This document shows, in pieces, positions 50,396 to 61,070 of a stretch of DNA of 64,000 bases (its first letter is position 1; every line of letters starts with the position of its first letter). The DNA comes from Liolophura sinensis (lineage: Eukaryota > Mollusca > Polyplacophora > Chitonida > Chitonidae). Under the pieces are notes generated by a model, which was given only the letters and a program-made list of their open reading frames with translations, did no database searches and was not told the DNA's origin. The stretch lies in contig NC_088300.1 of NCBI RefSeq assembly GCF_032854445.1, positions 42,647,682-42,711,681 on the forward strand, in the 5' to 3' direction. The translations under genes were made by a program, and so were the position numbers.

Positions 50396-51001
50396 GTTTG
50401 ATCGACTATAAATTCCTTCCTTTATGGAAACAATTGTCCCCTTGACAATGTCTCTCGAACAACCACCCAAACGACAAACACGTCGTAAATGCCTGGAGTA
50501 TTTGCTTACGTTAGAAAAACAAAAATAAAAAAAAAATCCTTAAATAAATCCCGACAGCCTCATTTATCAAGGTGTAGAAGTGAATTTTTTTTTAGTTTCG
50601 TGCTTTCCTTTTGGGAGATTTTATATAAAAAAAACAATGTTTACATACAGGATAAGGAAGAAGTAACACGTTTAGCTCTAAGTTTAAACTGAGTTAATTT
50701 TGAAAAACTAACCGACATTTACTGGTTAGAAATTACCATGCATATCTGATAAATGCTCTATCTGGAAAGATCAGGACTTAATCATCTACCTGTGTGTGAT
50801 CAGTATTTGCAATCTGTATAGTGGTCCATCTCCTCAGGTGTAACTGTAGACAACCGTTCAGAAGGTTGGGATTACTACGAGAGAAGATAAAACCTATAAA
50901 ATCCTTCTAACCTAGACGGGCATTTTGTCTCTCGTTGGTCCAGCTGTGTAATCTCTTGGTACGTCTAGTCTGTGTTCTAATGAGTGTCTTTCATTTTTCA
51001 G

Positions 51002-51255
51002 ATTCAATAGAGGCCGTGGATTCTCCGTCAAAGCGAAGTCCAGATGGAATGGCTGATTGGCCAATTTGTCCGTCTGAAATGGATAGAGTGGACTGCTTCT
51101 ATACCTACTTAGAGATGTACGTTCGCCTGCGACAACAGATGAAAGATGAACCTACACGGACTATAGGCAAACGTTTTGACGTCAGCCAACCGCGCTATGG
51201 CTGCCCCGAAGACGTCGAGATCGTCGAGTGTCTTAGGAGCATTTTTCTGTCTTAA
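51002..51255 (+). CDS. Terminal exon of a putative prohormone-like precursor with two CX8C motifs (exon 2 of 2)
   Basis: A strong acceptor precedes this exon: branch-like TTCTAATGAG, then a pyrimidine tract and CAG at 51001. It encodes 84 residues plus stop, giving a 121-residue precursor when joined to the exon at 37676. Visible features are a KR site at residues 48-49, a GKR amidation-type site at 93-95, and two cysteine pairs with the same pattern: CPSEMDRVDC (60-69) and CPEDVEIVEC (105-114). Cleavage at both sites would release a 43-residue amidated peptide and a 26-residue C-terminal peptide, each with one possible disulphide ring. Alternatively the chain stays whole as a twin-CX8C helical hairpin. 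I do not recognise the family and assign no function. AATAAA at 51578-51583 gives a 3' UTR of about 330 bp. Confidence 0.55.
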
Positions 51256-51577
51256 CCGGAACTCATTTCTTGCTCAACTCCTTCCAGACGGTTTCTCCGG
51301 ACAACCTGCAATGCCTGATGACTCTACTGCCTCTTGTGATGAACTGTTCTTTAGCAGAATCTATTTCAATACATTTCCGCCTAGCGGGACTCTGTTCTGA
51401 TAACCACAAAGATATCAAACTTTAATGTTCAGCCGTCTGGCTTTGAATTTAATCGCGATCTTTTCCGCCATTTTTGCCAACGCTACACGAGGTTTCCTGA
51501 TGAGAATTTCTGCGAATTTAATTCAAATCTTGTTGAACTTCGTTTCAGGAAGACAGCTGTAACAAATTTAACTCTCA

Positions 51578-51583
51578 AATAAA
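51578..51583 (+). terminator. Polyadenylation signal AATAAA for the peptide precursor gene
   Basis: This canonical AATAAA lies about 320 bp after the stop codon at 51255. It supports the exon at 51002 being the last one. Confidence 0.5.
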
Positions 51584-51600
51584 TAATAGCACATTTCAAA

Positions 51601-54600
51601 CTTTTTGTACAAGCTGTGACCTCTACAGGCTTTATTATTCATAGATATCTTGGCTTTCTGCTGGACAGTTTGCAGGTGAGAAAACGTCGGATGAAGCTGC
51701 GTGACGCAATGGAGAAGGTGTATTAGCTTTACTATTTAATAGTACATTAATACAGCTACATTCGTGCTGACACCGCGGTCGTGTAATGACTCCACCAAGG
51801 TGTATAGTTGTTTCTCTCAATTCATTCTCACTTGGAAGTATCTCTTCAATCTAAATTAAGCGACATTACAAGATAAAATGTGGATTACATCTCTACAGTT
51901 GTATAGTATTATTTTCAAGCGATAAATGCAGTAGTTGATAAAGGCGTTGTTATGTGTGACAGAGTCATAAGCCGCCAGCTTGAGGTAAAGACATTACATG
52001 TTTTGGACGAAACATTATTGCAATGCGGTGGATGCATTACAGGGCTGTTGTGAGAGTATTGCTAAGATATGGTGGGAAGGAACACTGCTAGTCCGTGATG
52101 GGAACGTTATTCATTTACGATGTGTGGGATATCAAAACATATTATGTTTATATCAAACATAATTCAAGCTTTAATCGACTGTCTTTTCATCTTTTGTAGG
52201 TGCACATAGACTGATTTTTACTGCATTAGTACAGAAATTTATTTCCCTATAAAATGAAATGATGTATACTTAGATTTAATACTTAGACAGCATAAGGAAA
52301 CAAATTAAGAGTATTGACCTTTTTATATCTGCTCCCCCGCACAAACAAGTGTAGCGAGATTCTCTTGGGGAATACCACGAGTTTTCAGAAAACGTTGTAT
52401 CCAGGAACTTTCAGGCACAGTCTGAAAGAGGCACAACGACTGAATGCACCCACTATTAAAATGTGAGATATGAGAACATAGACACATAGTTGAAGAAAAA
52501 AAGCGATCTGAAAACACAGCAGCGGCAATATTTTAAACGCTTACCATATCTAATATTTTAACACTAAAAAGCTCATGAAGACTCTTCTGTTATATTGCGC
52601 ATTTTCTGCGTGCTTAGTTGTTAAGGCAGGACTCAGAAAACAAAAAGTTAAAAGGGATCATCGAAAAAAAATGGAAAACTGTATTAAAAACAACACCTTT
52701 GCCAGTTTTAAAGACTTTTTTTAACCGAAAAGGTGGACTTACATATTGGCATTGTAAAATGCCATTTATGAGCCATATTTGGTATAATCACGAGAAGAGT
52801 TGTTTTCTTCCCAAACTGCGTTTTTTGAACGCACGCTATCAGTGGCACATTATGTGTTACTACATGTTATAAGCTAATCTGATATTATCATATATTACGG
52901 AAAAATGATGATACAATAAAAACATCATTCTACCAAAATTTAATGTTGACATTATGTTGATCGAGTACAACGTTTCATTCATTTCTGTACGGAGGCAAAC
53001 TATAATGCTAGACTGATTCTCTTCGCACAAAGCAAAACACATTGGTAAATTCCGACACAGCGCACTCTCTGTTCCCACTAGATTCCTACAAAAGCCTGGT
53101 GGCAGTGTCATACGGATAGATCTACAATTGGTGGTGTTTTGATCATTGATTAGCAATGGGTTCCTTCATGTGTACAAACTGCCGGCTCGCAGGCCGTGCA
53201 TCGATTAGTATTGATGGAATAGTTTGCTCAGCTGTACAATGGGTTTGTCATCCGTCTTAACTTCAACGCGGTAGTTTAGCGTCCATCAAGGACGTGAGGG
53301 TCAGTCCATTCCACAGATCAAAGGGGTTGCGTCCTGAAAACAGCATTTACCTGTGCGTTCCTGCCCATACAACTAACTCCTCAGCATAATTCATCAGCAG
53401 TCCAAGACTGAGCGACAATCAGCATTAATAACACTAACCGTCGTTCATTTGATCAGGTGTCCCAATGTGTTTACGACTAATCTAAAACATACGGCCGATG
53501 ATAACCTTGTTAACACTCATTACATTGAACACCTGGATAACAAGCCTTTCATCTTGTGAATGCCATGGTCATTCGATAACTTATTTTATATTATACCAGT
53601 CCGAACAGTCATATTAGAACGCATCTGGATGATTTTCATTTGGTATCATTATATTACCAGTGATACTTAATCGATACTATTCAGTCATACGAATATTATG
53701 TTTAAAGGGGCACAGAATCGATACTGATTTGCTGACAGTGGATATAAGATTTCCTGGGTTAAATTCTGCATCTATCATCACCCTGGCTGAAATGTGTCGT
53801 ACCGAAATTCAGCTTAGCATAGACCTAGCCTGGGCTTGCTTATCTCTTACACCAACACATCAGCGGCGATTTTGTGTCCGTTTAAGAGAGAATGTATAAA
53901 GTATTCATACAGTTAGATCTGAAAAAATCTGGACTCTATTTTTTGCATTTTAGATTAAATCTTTCAGGTAATGCTTCTTTCATTTCCTACTACTTTAACA
54001 GAAAAATTGAACATATTGATGGGTGGGATAATGGGTGGAAAATAAGGGATACATTTTATGACCAAAGTTAATGATTCCTATAAGGTTTTCAGAGTTATCC
54101 GCTAAACACTACTGCTTCTGTGTACTGTAATAGTCACATATTAAATCACATATTAATATCTTAGTCACATATTAATATGCTATATAAGATCTATGTGAAG
54201 GTTAGCAACATCTTTGAATTACAAAACTGTTGGAACTGAAAATTATGTTTTCGCTAGGACACACCGGCTGTTAATTACAATGTAGCACTCTTGCCTTTTT
54301 TTTTTTTTTATAGAAACTTTATCTTAATCGCCAGCGGCCTTTTGGGAATGTTAAGCAATCATCTCCACTGAACACCATGCATTTCAAGTGACTAAGCTTA
54401 CTAGATTTTAAAGTAATGGAATCTAATATTGTTGGGACATACCGGAAACTGCCAACGGTTGCTCTGAGTGAATACGATTACAAGCCTTCCCTTTGATATA
54501 TAGAGATATCACAGAAGACTTACACCAAGGATGCCTGTGTCAAAATGAACTGCTCAAACTTCAGACCATAAAGGGTGTATAATTAGTGGGTGGAGCTATA

Positions 54601-54825
54601 ATTCTGCTGGGAGGGGATTTAATGTTATTCGTAGGAGGAGGGATTCAATTACGTTTCCGAAAACATCTACAGACCTGTGTCTTTGTCATTGGGTTTTATC
54701 CTCCTCGTTCTAAATGTGTCAATGAACGATGCCGGGACATCTAGACACTCTTAACCTCAACAGCGTACAATCTGCAAAAAATGGTAAAAGTGGAATTCAG
54801 AATTCGGGTCCAAGCTGTGTATACA
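51601..54825. other. Gene-poor AT-rich stretch
   Basis: Follows the polyadenylation signal of the peptide precursor gene. No element or exon is recognised. Confidence 0.5.
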
Positions 54826-55068
54826 TGCTTGGGGTTTGACAGCTACGAGTCGTTAGATGTGTGTACTGTATCTTCTTCTGACACAATGCCGCCAAAGTGC
54901 AGCCGCCACTGAAATACATTATATAATACAGAAGACGCCAGACGTGACACCCCACCCAGTCACATTATACTGACACTGGACCAACCAGTCATGTTTCCTT
55001 TTTCTAACCAATCAGTGCTGAACGACAAGCGAGACACCAGCAAGTAGCATTATTAAAGTCATTGGTAT
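54826..55068 (-). mobile_element. SINE-B, 5'-truncated, minus strand
   Basis: Starts with the reversed tail (TGCTTGGGGTTTGAC), then CACCCAGTCACATTATACTG and GTCATTGGTATG. It lacks the tRNA head. Confidence 0.75.
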
Positions 55069-55778
55069 GTCCACGTTATGATAGACTGCACTGGATATAT
55101 TAACCCGATTCAGAACTTACATGTCTAGGGGAAAGGAAGGAGGCGGTGGTGGATGAGGAGCAAAATGTTACAGATTTAGAAATTCGTCTACAAGGCTTTT
55201 ATAGGCTAATACATGTTGTATATCCTACAAATTCTAATTTACGATTTATGTATTTGACAATACAGCATTTTGAGTCATTCTAAACCCGTAACGTCTAATA
55301 AATTGCAATTTAACATCACTTTGTGTTTGGTTTTACATAATTCTGCACGTTAATGGTGCTGAAGGAGGAGTGAGCAGGTGGAAGTAAATTGCTGCTTTTT
55401 AAGCATTTATGAACAGTTAAAGTAAAAGCCACACTGAGATAAACTGACAAGGGGTCCGATTTCCCCCAATTACGTGTGAACATTTGCCAACAATCAAACT
55501 GTCTTCTACCCTGCTATCCTTTTGTATCATGAATACTGGGGAAATATCGCAATTATGTTGACAAGTAGTGTCACTGCCATACGTCTTCTTGTGACTGGGC
55601 ATGCCGTGTTTCCTGCCTGTAATAGTTCTATTTCGAACTGAGAGTTACGGAGTACTGTTATGTTTTACTGATCCAACAGTATGAATCGTCATCAACACTG
55701 ACTGAAGATATGACAACAAGGCGGGCAAATAACAACATCCGGAAATCACTGGATACCCACTAAGCTCCAAATAGTTCA

Positions 55779-56039
55779 TTTTTTTTATTTATTTGATTGA
55801 TGTTTTACGCCGTACTCAAGAATATTTCTCTTATACGACGGCGGCCAGCATTATGGTGGGTGGAAACCGGGCACAGCCCTGGGGAAACCCACGACCATCC
55901 GCAGGTTGCTGGCAGACCTACCCACTTACGGCCGGAGAGGAAGCCAGCATGAGCTGAACTCACAGCGACCGCATTGGTGAGAAGCTCCTGGATCATTACG
56001 CTGCTCTGGCGCGCTAACCAACTGAGCCACGGAGGCCCC
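55779..56039 (-). mobile_element. SINE-A, full length, minus strand
   Basis: It begins with the reversed A/T-rich tail, passes through the conserved body (GTACTCAAGAATATTTC, GACGGCGGCCAGCATTATGG) and ends in the reversed tRNA head (AACTGAGCCACGGAGGCC). A perfect 12-bp target-site duplication CCAAATAGTTCA flanks it (55767-55778 and 56040-56051). Confidence 0.92.
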
Positions 56040-56051
56040 CCAAATAGTTCA

Positions 56052-58859
56052 GGGTTTGATAGAAAATATTTTCGTGCAAACTCTAGTAACCAAAGCCAGG
56101 GTCCTTACCGTTGCTCAACGGGGACGCTTGTCCGAATCCAACTCTTGTTGACACCCATGCACTTTTATTTTAAGACATTTGTCTGATGGCTGGTTTCTTT
56201 TATTGGCTTCTCCCATAGGCAAAGTAGAAAATTCCTAAGCATTACATAAAAATACCGATCAAATTAACGTGTAAATAAGTGAGATATTGTACATTGACAT
56301 TTTATCGTCCTGTCCAAATCTGCTAATACACATTTTTCTCCACTCTGACTGGAACCAGCCACACCATCAGGTGGTACGACAGTATTCTCTTCTACGCAGA
56401 ATGCTAGAACTAATGGAAGAATGGTGTCGAATAAGCCTATTCGAAAAATTGCGTATTGTTTACGCAAATTATGCATCAGTGAGGAAGGCAAACAAATTTT
56501 TTCACAAGAACTTTCCTTAGCTGTAAAATGAATACTACACAAAGCAGAGGCATGCCATTTACATAGTTTGGCGCAAGTATCTTATTTTTTTTACAGGCAC
56601 TGCACTACAGAAAGTGTTAACATTTAAAGAAAGCGTTATGTCACGGTGTTTCTATGTTACAAAGGGCTCAGTGTTGCGGCGTGGTCTTGGTGCCTTGTCT
56701 GATGCCATGCTCTGATGCCACTTAAAACTAGGCTAGTGGATGCCATACACAACCCTTCAGGGTCCCTTATCGAGGACCTGTCCACAAGACCGTCTTAATG
56801 GAGTATGCTCTCGTCAAAGCTCTCTACCTCATGCCCCAGGGTCCGCTTATTATTGGTAATTTCAACAAGTTTAAAAGACAGTGGGCAGGAGTGAAGACTT
56901 GGTGTGCTCGGGAAGTTGGGGTGGGGAGATGGGCAGCTGGAAACAGGCACGATCGCTTTTAATAATTGAATGTAATTACCTATCCCCGTATGTTCACTTT
57001 GATCCTTGAAGGGATCAATTCGCAGAACCAACAATGAACACGCCATTGTCTTCATGTGGGCTTCTCTCTACGGACACGATTCTCAGCATTGGCAGAAATA
57101 TCCATCAAACAGCCACGTGTTATGCTGACACACATGGTCTGAAGGGATAGATCTGATTGATTAGTTCATCGGTTTGCATAAGTTATATGCCAGCTGATTT
57201 GTTCGTTTTATTCTTTCTTGTAGATGTGGAGGATAAAGGGCATAATGAAATGGATCAGTGAATGGATCAGTACTGACATGAGGACTGGGATGGATTTGCT
57301 CTCATCTACATTAGGAATGAGAGGCTAGCTGGAGTACAAGAAAACAGATTGTTTATCTTTTGATACTTCAGACATATATTGATTATAAGATTTCATAAGG
57401 CAATTCGTCAACCTTTAGACCTGTAAAAGAGGGTTCAAAATATTTTAGAAAAGGGTTGAAAAAAGATTTCTGGGTAAGTTGAAATTCTTCAAGATATAAA
57501 TTATTAAAGGAATACAAACCAAAAAAAAAAAAGAAACAACAACAACAAAAATACAAATTTTATTAAAGGTTCCCCGTCAAACACCGTAGAATGCTGGGAT
57601 CTTGATATGTTCAGAAACAGTCCAACTTGTAATACCATAGAGGTATTCGTCACGACACACACCATGTAAAACTGGTGTTTCGTCCAAGTGTCACGTGATA
57701 CGCTCCGTAACTTCATGTTTGAATCGCTCAGTGCTTAAGTCGATTAATCAAGTTCAGACGTGTTATCCAATGAAATTCACGCTCTATGTTTTCTTTCAGC
57801 CTAAATTTTTTTCGTTCTAAAACATGGATAGGTTTTTGTGAATGTGTTACCAACGAATGAAATTAAATCTTACTGTATGGGTTAAATGGCTTGAATCTCC
57901 TAACGCCAGAAAGTGTGGATGTTTTTTTATCGAAATATAGCTGTTCTTGTACTAGGTACTAGACGCATAGGTAACACAAAAGTAAACGAAAATGGGTAAA
58001 ATCAACGTGTTTTGATTCCAAGCAAAATGAAGATCCATTCCGGACGGAATAGACATACATGATTCTCCTCTGTTAGGTTATATGTATTTATGAGCTACCT
58101 CTTTGTTTAGCACAAACACATACAACCAGAAACAGTGACTTATTACAGAAAATAGCTAGAAAAATCTGTATCGCATGAACGGAATTATTTTAGGGGCGGT
58201 TTTTTTTTCTCACTGCGAGAAGTTCGCATGGGCAGCTATGAGATATTATTCAGCTTCAGATCAGTTTGTGCAAGCAGGCAAAAAAGCACAGTTATCTCTA
58301 GGTTTTAGTAAATGCAAGGTCTAGTAGGCTATCCAGACGTATTATTATCCGAAAGGGTACCAGACAGACTAATACCGATTGTAATCCGTTTCACTTCTAT
58401 TCATGTCCATGGTAGAAGGGTCTCAAATTATTGCCTGCACCTGATGACATGCTTATACATGTAGATCTACATGTATACACATTTCTGTAGATAAATTGTC
58501 AAGATGTTGATCTTGTCTGTTCATATTCTGTTAGTAATTCGTACCATTGATTGGATTCCATGGCTTTATTTCCGGTCCTGGGTACGTCAAGCGTAACATG
58601 AGCCTTAATTCATCATCAGAAGCAATTTCTTGACTTGTTAATTGATAAGGTGTCATTACTAATACCCGCTATCTGATGCTATATTGTATGGACCAGACCT
58701 ATTCTTAGCATATCACACTTTCCGAGATTTTGAATTTTTTTTTGTCTCTATTAAGCTTGGACTGTATTTGTATGGCACTGCAACCATCATTCTTTTTTTT
58801 TTGAACGAAAATAGATACAACTGTCAATGTCTTTTCTTGTAATCAATTTCAACATACAG
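56052..58859. other. Gene-poor AT-rich stretch
   Basis: No element is recognised. A TTCTTTCTTGTAG at about 57223 looks like an acceptor, but what follows has early stops in two frames and only a 34-codon third frame. Confidence 0.45.
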
Positions 58860-58925
58860 GCAAGGCGATCTCGATTAGTCAGGATCAGACTAGTAGAGCA
58901 TGATGGACTTCCAGTTGGAATTCAG
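58860..58925 (+). CDS. Candidate isolated internal exon, 22 codons, unassigned
   Basis: The 66-bp phase-0 segment is bounded by an acceptor (TTTCAACATACAG) and a donor (ATTCAG|GTAAAG). It reads ARRSRLVRIRLVEHDGLPV plus GIQ. The basic, beta-strand-like start followed by GLPVGI faintly resembles the first strands of a PDZ domain, but this is too short to claim. No partner exon was found nearby. Confidence 0.2.
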
Positions 58926-60607
58926 GTAAAGCTTACTCGTGATTGTTCACCTAAACATGAACATGAAAAGAACTACGAAGACTTGAAGGAATACTGTTTT
59001 GAGGTGCATAATGATCAAGTTTTTCTACACAGTTTATGCCTTTCTCATTCACTAGGCAGCCCATTTATGAAGTTCATCGGTTTGTTTAATAGGTCTTTTG
59101 AAATGGGATTTATGGCTGTTCTATGTGTCATCGACATACATCACACAGTCATCGGATGTTCATTCAATAGAAGACGCCCAACTAATTACGCTAAGTAAAG
59201 GGACAGAAAAGGGGTCCACTTTACAATCGTCGTTGCGCTGCTTCCTATGTTAGCGTTACATAATTGTCACCGCAAGCAATGTTTTTACAAAAAGCGGGAG
59301 CCAAGGTCACTGGGGTCACGGTGATTAGGCAGGAAGTGATGTAAACAAGCTTTCTTTCTTTAAATACTTAAAATGTGTATTATTTTGTACTTAAAGTATA
59401 CACAGCGTGATTCTATCAGCCAATTAGATGATGATTTGATTATTTATCATTTTATTTGTCTACCCTCATACTCAGTAATGTTTCACTTTTATGATTGCGG
59501 TAAGTGTTGTGGGTGCTCGATGTAAACCACTTATCGTTGGCAAGATACTGGCTTAATCTTCATCGGAGGTTAGACAGCGCAAACGGCCACACAGGTGTGT
59601 AGTCCATTGTTCATTGTCATCATGGGCCCCCACAAGCAGGGAGAGAGGGGAACTCTACAAAATCCATGTCCAAGGCCGCGATTGATCTCGAACCGAGTGT
59701 GTCTTAGTAAATGCAGTACAAGCGCCTCTAACCGATAGACGGCTGTCAGTTGCACACTGCGCAAAACTGTCAATTCCCTCTGAACTGAGGCGAAATATAA
59801 ACAAATCCATGTGTGTCGTACCATATCGAATCGTCACCGTGTTTTGTGTTGGCAGGTAACGGCGCATTTTGCCTCTTGTCTTTCCGTGTAAGGAGTGCTC
59901 ACGAAGTCACACTGTTTTACGGTGTCGGTTTATAATCGCACAATACTGCCTTTGAAACTGGTTGGTTTCGTCCCCGTTTTAGGTCATGCGTCATCTCACG
60001 TACCTGGATCTACAAGTACTGGGTTTAAAAGTGGTCAATTGTGAAGAGTTGTCTACCTTTAACCTGATCTCGTATTTCCATGGATAATATAAGGAATATA
60101 ACATTTCACATGGCTATCTTGTTTTCCCAGATAAGTACTTCCGGTGAAGGGCCACGCCATACACTCCATGATTCAAAACGTAATTAGCACCATCCTGCAA
60201 ATGGCAGCTTATCCAATCAAAATGGATGATTTCCTTTATCATTTTGTATGTCTCTTGTTCAACATTAAATTGGAACTAATTAAGGTTTTATGAATCTTTT
60301 GGAAAATCTCACCAACATTGTCACCGATAGAGCACATGCCTGATAAAATGATAATCTTGGACTGTAAGCTAGGCGAAGTGCTCACAAGTTTTAATTTTCA
60401 CTGTAAAAACGAACTTGTACTCTTTTTTGTTCCTTATGGTTCCTTTTGCACTTGTTTACCAAACTCAAAGTCTTCGCTTTCGTGATGGAAAACGTCAGTT
60501 ATTCGGACTGACTATATAGAGGATTTCTTCTGGGGATATGGTCTGTTTGCGTATACTCACACCATTACACTGCGTGTTCCTATTACCATACACATGAAAC
60601 AAAAATA
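58926..60607. other. Gene-poor stretch
   Basis: Only the degenerate SINE-A at 59437 is visible. No exon partner for the segment at 58860 was found. Confidence 0.45.
59437..59530 (-). mobile_element. Degenerate SINE-A fragment, minus strand
   Basis: CATTTTATTTGTCTACCCTC, ACTCAGTAATGTTTCAC and GGTAAGTGTTGTGGG keep the order of the SINE-A 3' end at low identity. Confidence 0.4.
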
Positions 60608-60619
60608 TCAATGAAACTC

Positions 60620-60856
60620 GAGGGCCTCCGTGGCTCAGTCGGTTAGCGCGCTAGCGCAGCGTTATGACCCAGAAGCATCTCACCAATGCGCTCGCTGTGA
60701 GTTCAAGTCCAGCTCATGCTGGCTTCCTCTGGCCGTAAGTGGGAAGGTCTGGTTTCCCCCCCCCCCCCAGGGCTCTGGCCGGTTTCCTCCCACCATAATA
60801 AGTGAAATATTCTTGAGTACGGCGTAAAACACCAATCAAATAAATATATAAATCAA
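60620..60856 (+). mobile_element. SINE-A, full length, with tRNA-like head
   Basis: This is the best + strand copy of the tRNA-derived SINE. The head has a perfect A box TGGCTCAGTCGG (60631-60642) and a B box GTTCAAGTC (60701-60709). A body with an unusual C run (60755-60768) follows, then the conserved end AAATATTCTTGAGTACGGCG and an AATAAATA tail. It is flanked by a perfect 12-bp target-site duplication TCAATGAAACTC (60608-60619 and 60857-60868), so insertion is recent. Confidence 0.92.
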
Positions 60857-61013
60857 TCAATGAAACTCCATATGAATGTCTTCATGTATACTCAGTCAGT
60901 AATGATATCATTACACCAAATCCAAAATTGCATCATAGTGATGCGATAACCTGTTAAATCACGGGGAGATGACGAGAAGAAAACAAGACCGTCTGAGTAA
61001 ATTGCTAGTCACT

Positions 61014-61019
61014 TTTAAT
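61014..61019 (-). terminator. Polyadenylation signal ATTAAA of the Kazal-like gene
   Basis: ATTAAA on the minus strand, about 52 bp after the stop codon at 61071, is the common variant of AATAAA. It gives a very short 3' UTR. Confidence 0.5.
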
Positions 61020-61070
61020 GTTTTAAAACATTAAGTAAACATGGAAATGATAGTTTGATAAAAATTATCC

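Larger units (their letters stand above)
37788..51001 (+). other. Probable 13.2 kb intron of the peptide precursor gene
   Basis: The interval runs from GTAAGT to a pyrimidine tract and CAG. Its left half (to 44.7 kb) is mostly featureless AT-rich DNA with SINE-B copies at 39.1, 39.5 and 42.6 kb. Its right half holds five tandem arrays, two fold-back elements and one SINE-A. Between these elements I see no convincing internal + strand exon. Two minus-strand open segments near 41.6-42.1 kb are discussed in the findings. Confidence 0.45.

Noticed and set aside
50935-51001. Upstream extension of the peptide exon giving a hydrophobic leader
   Set aside because: It is encoded by the branch point and pyrimidine tract of a strong splice acceptor and has no suitable ATG, so it is intron rather than a signal peptide.
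60621-60710. tRNA-like sequence with A and B boxes
   Set aside because: It is the head of a SINE-A copy with target-site duplications, not a functional tRNA gene. The cloverleaf does not close properly.
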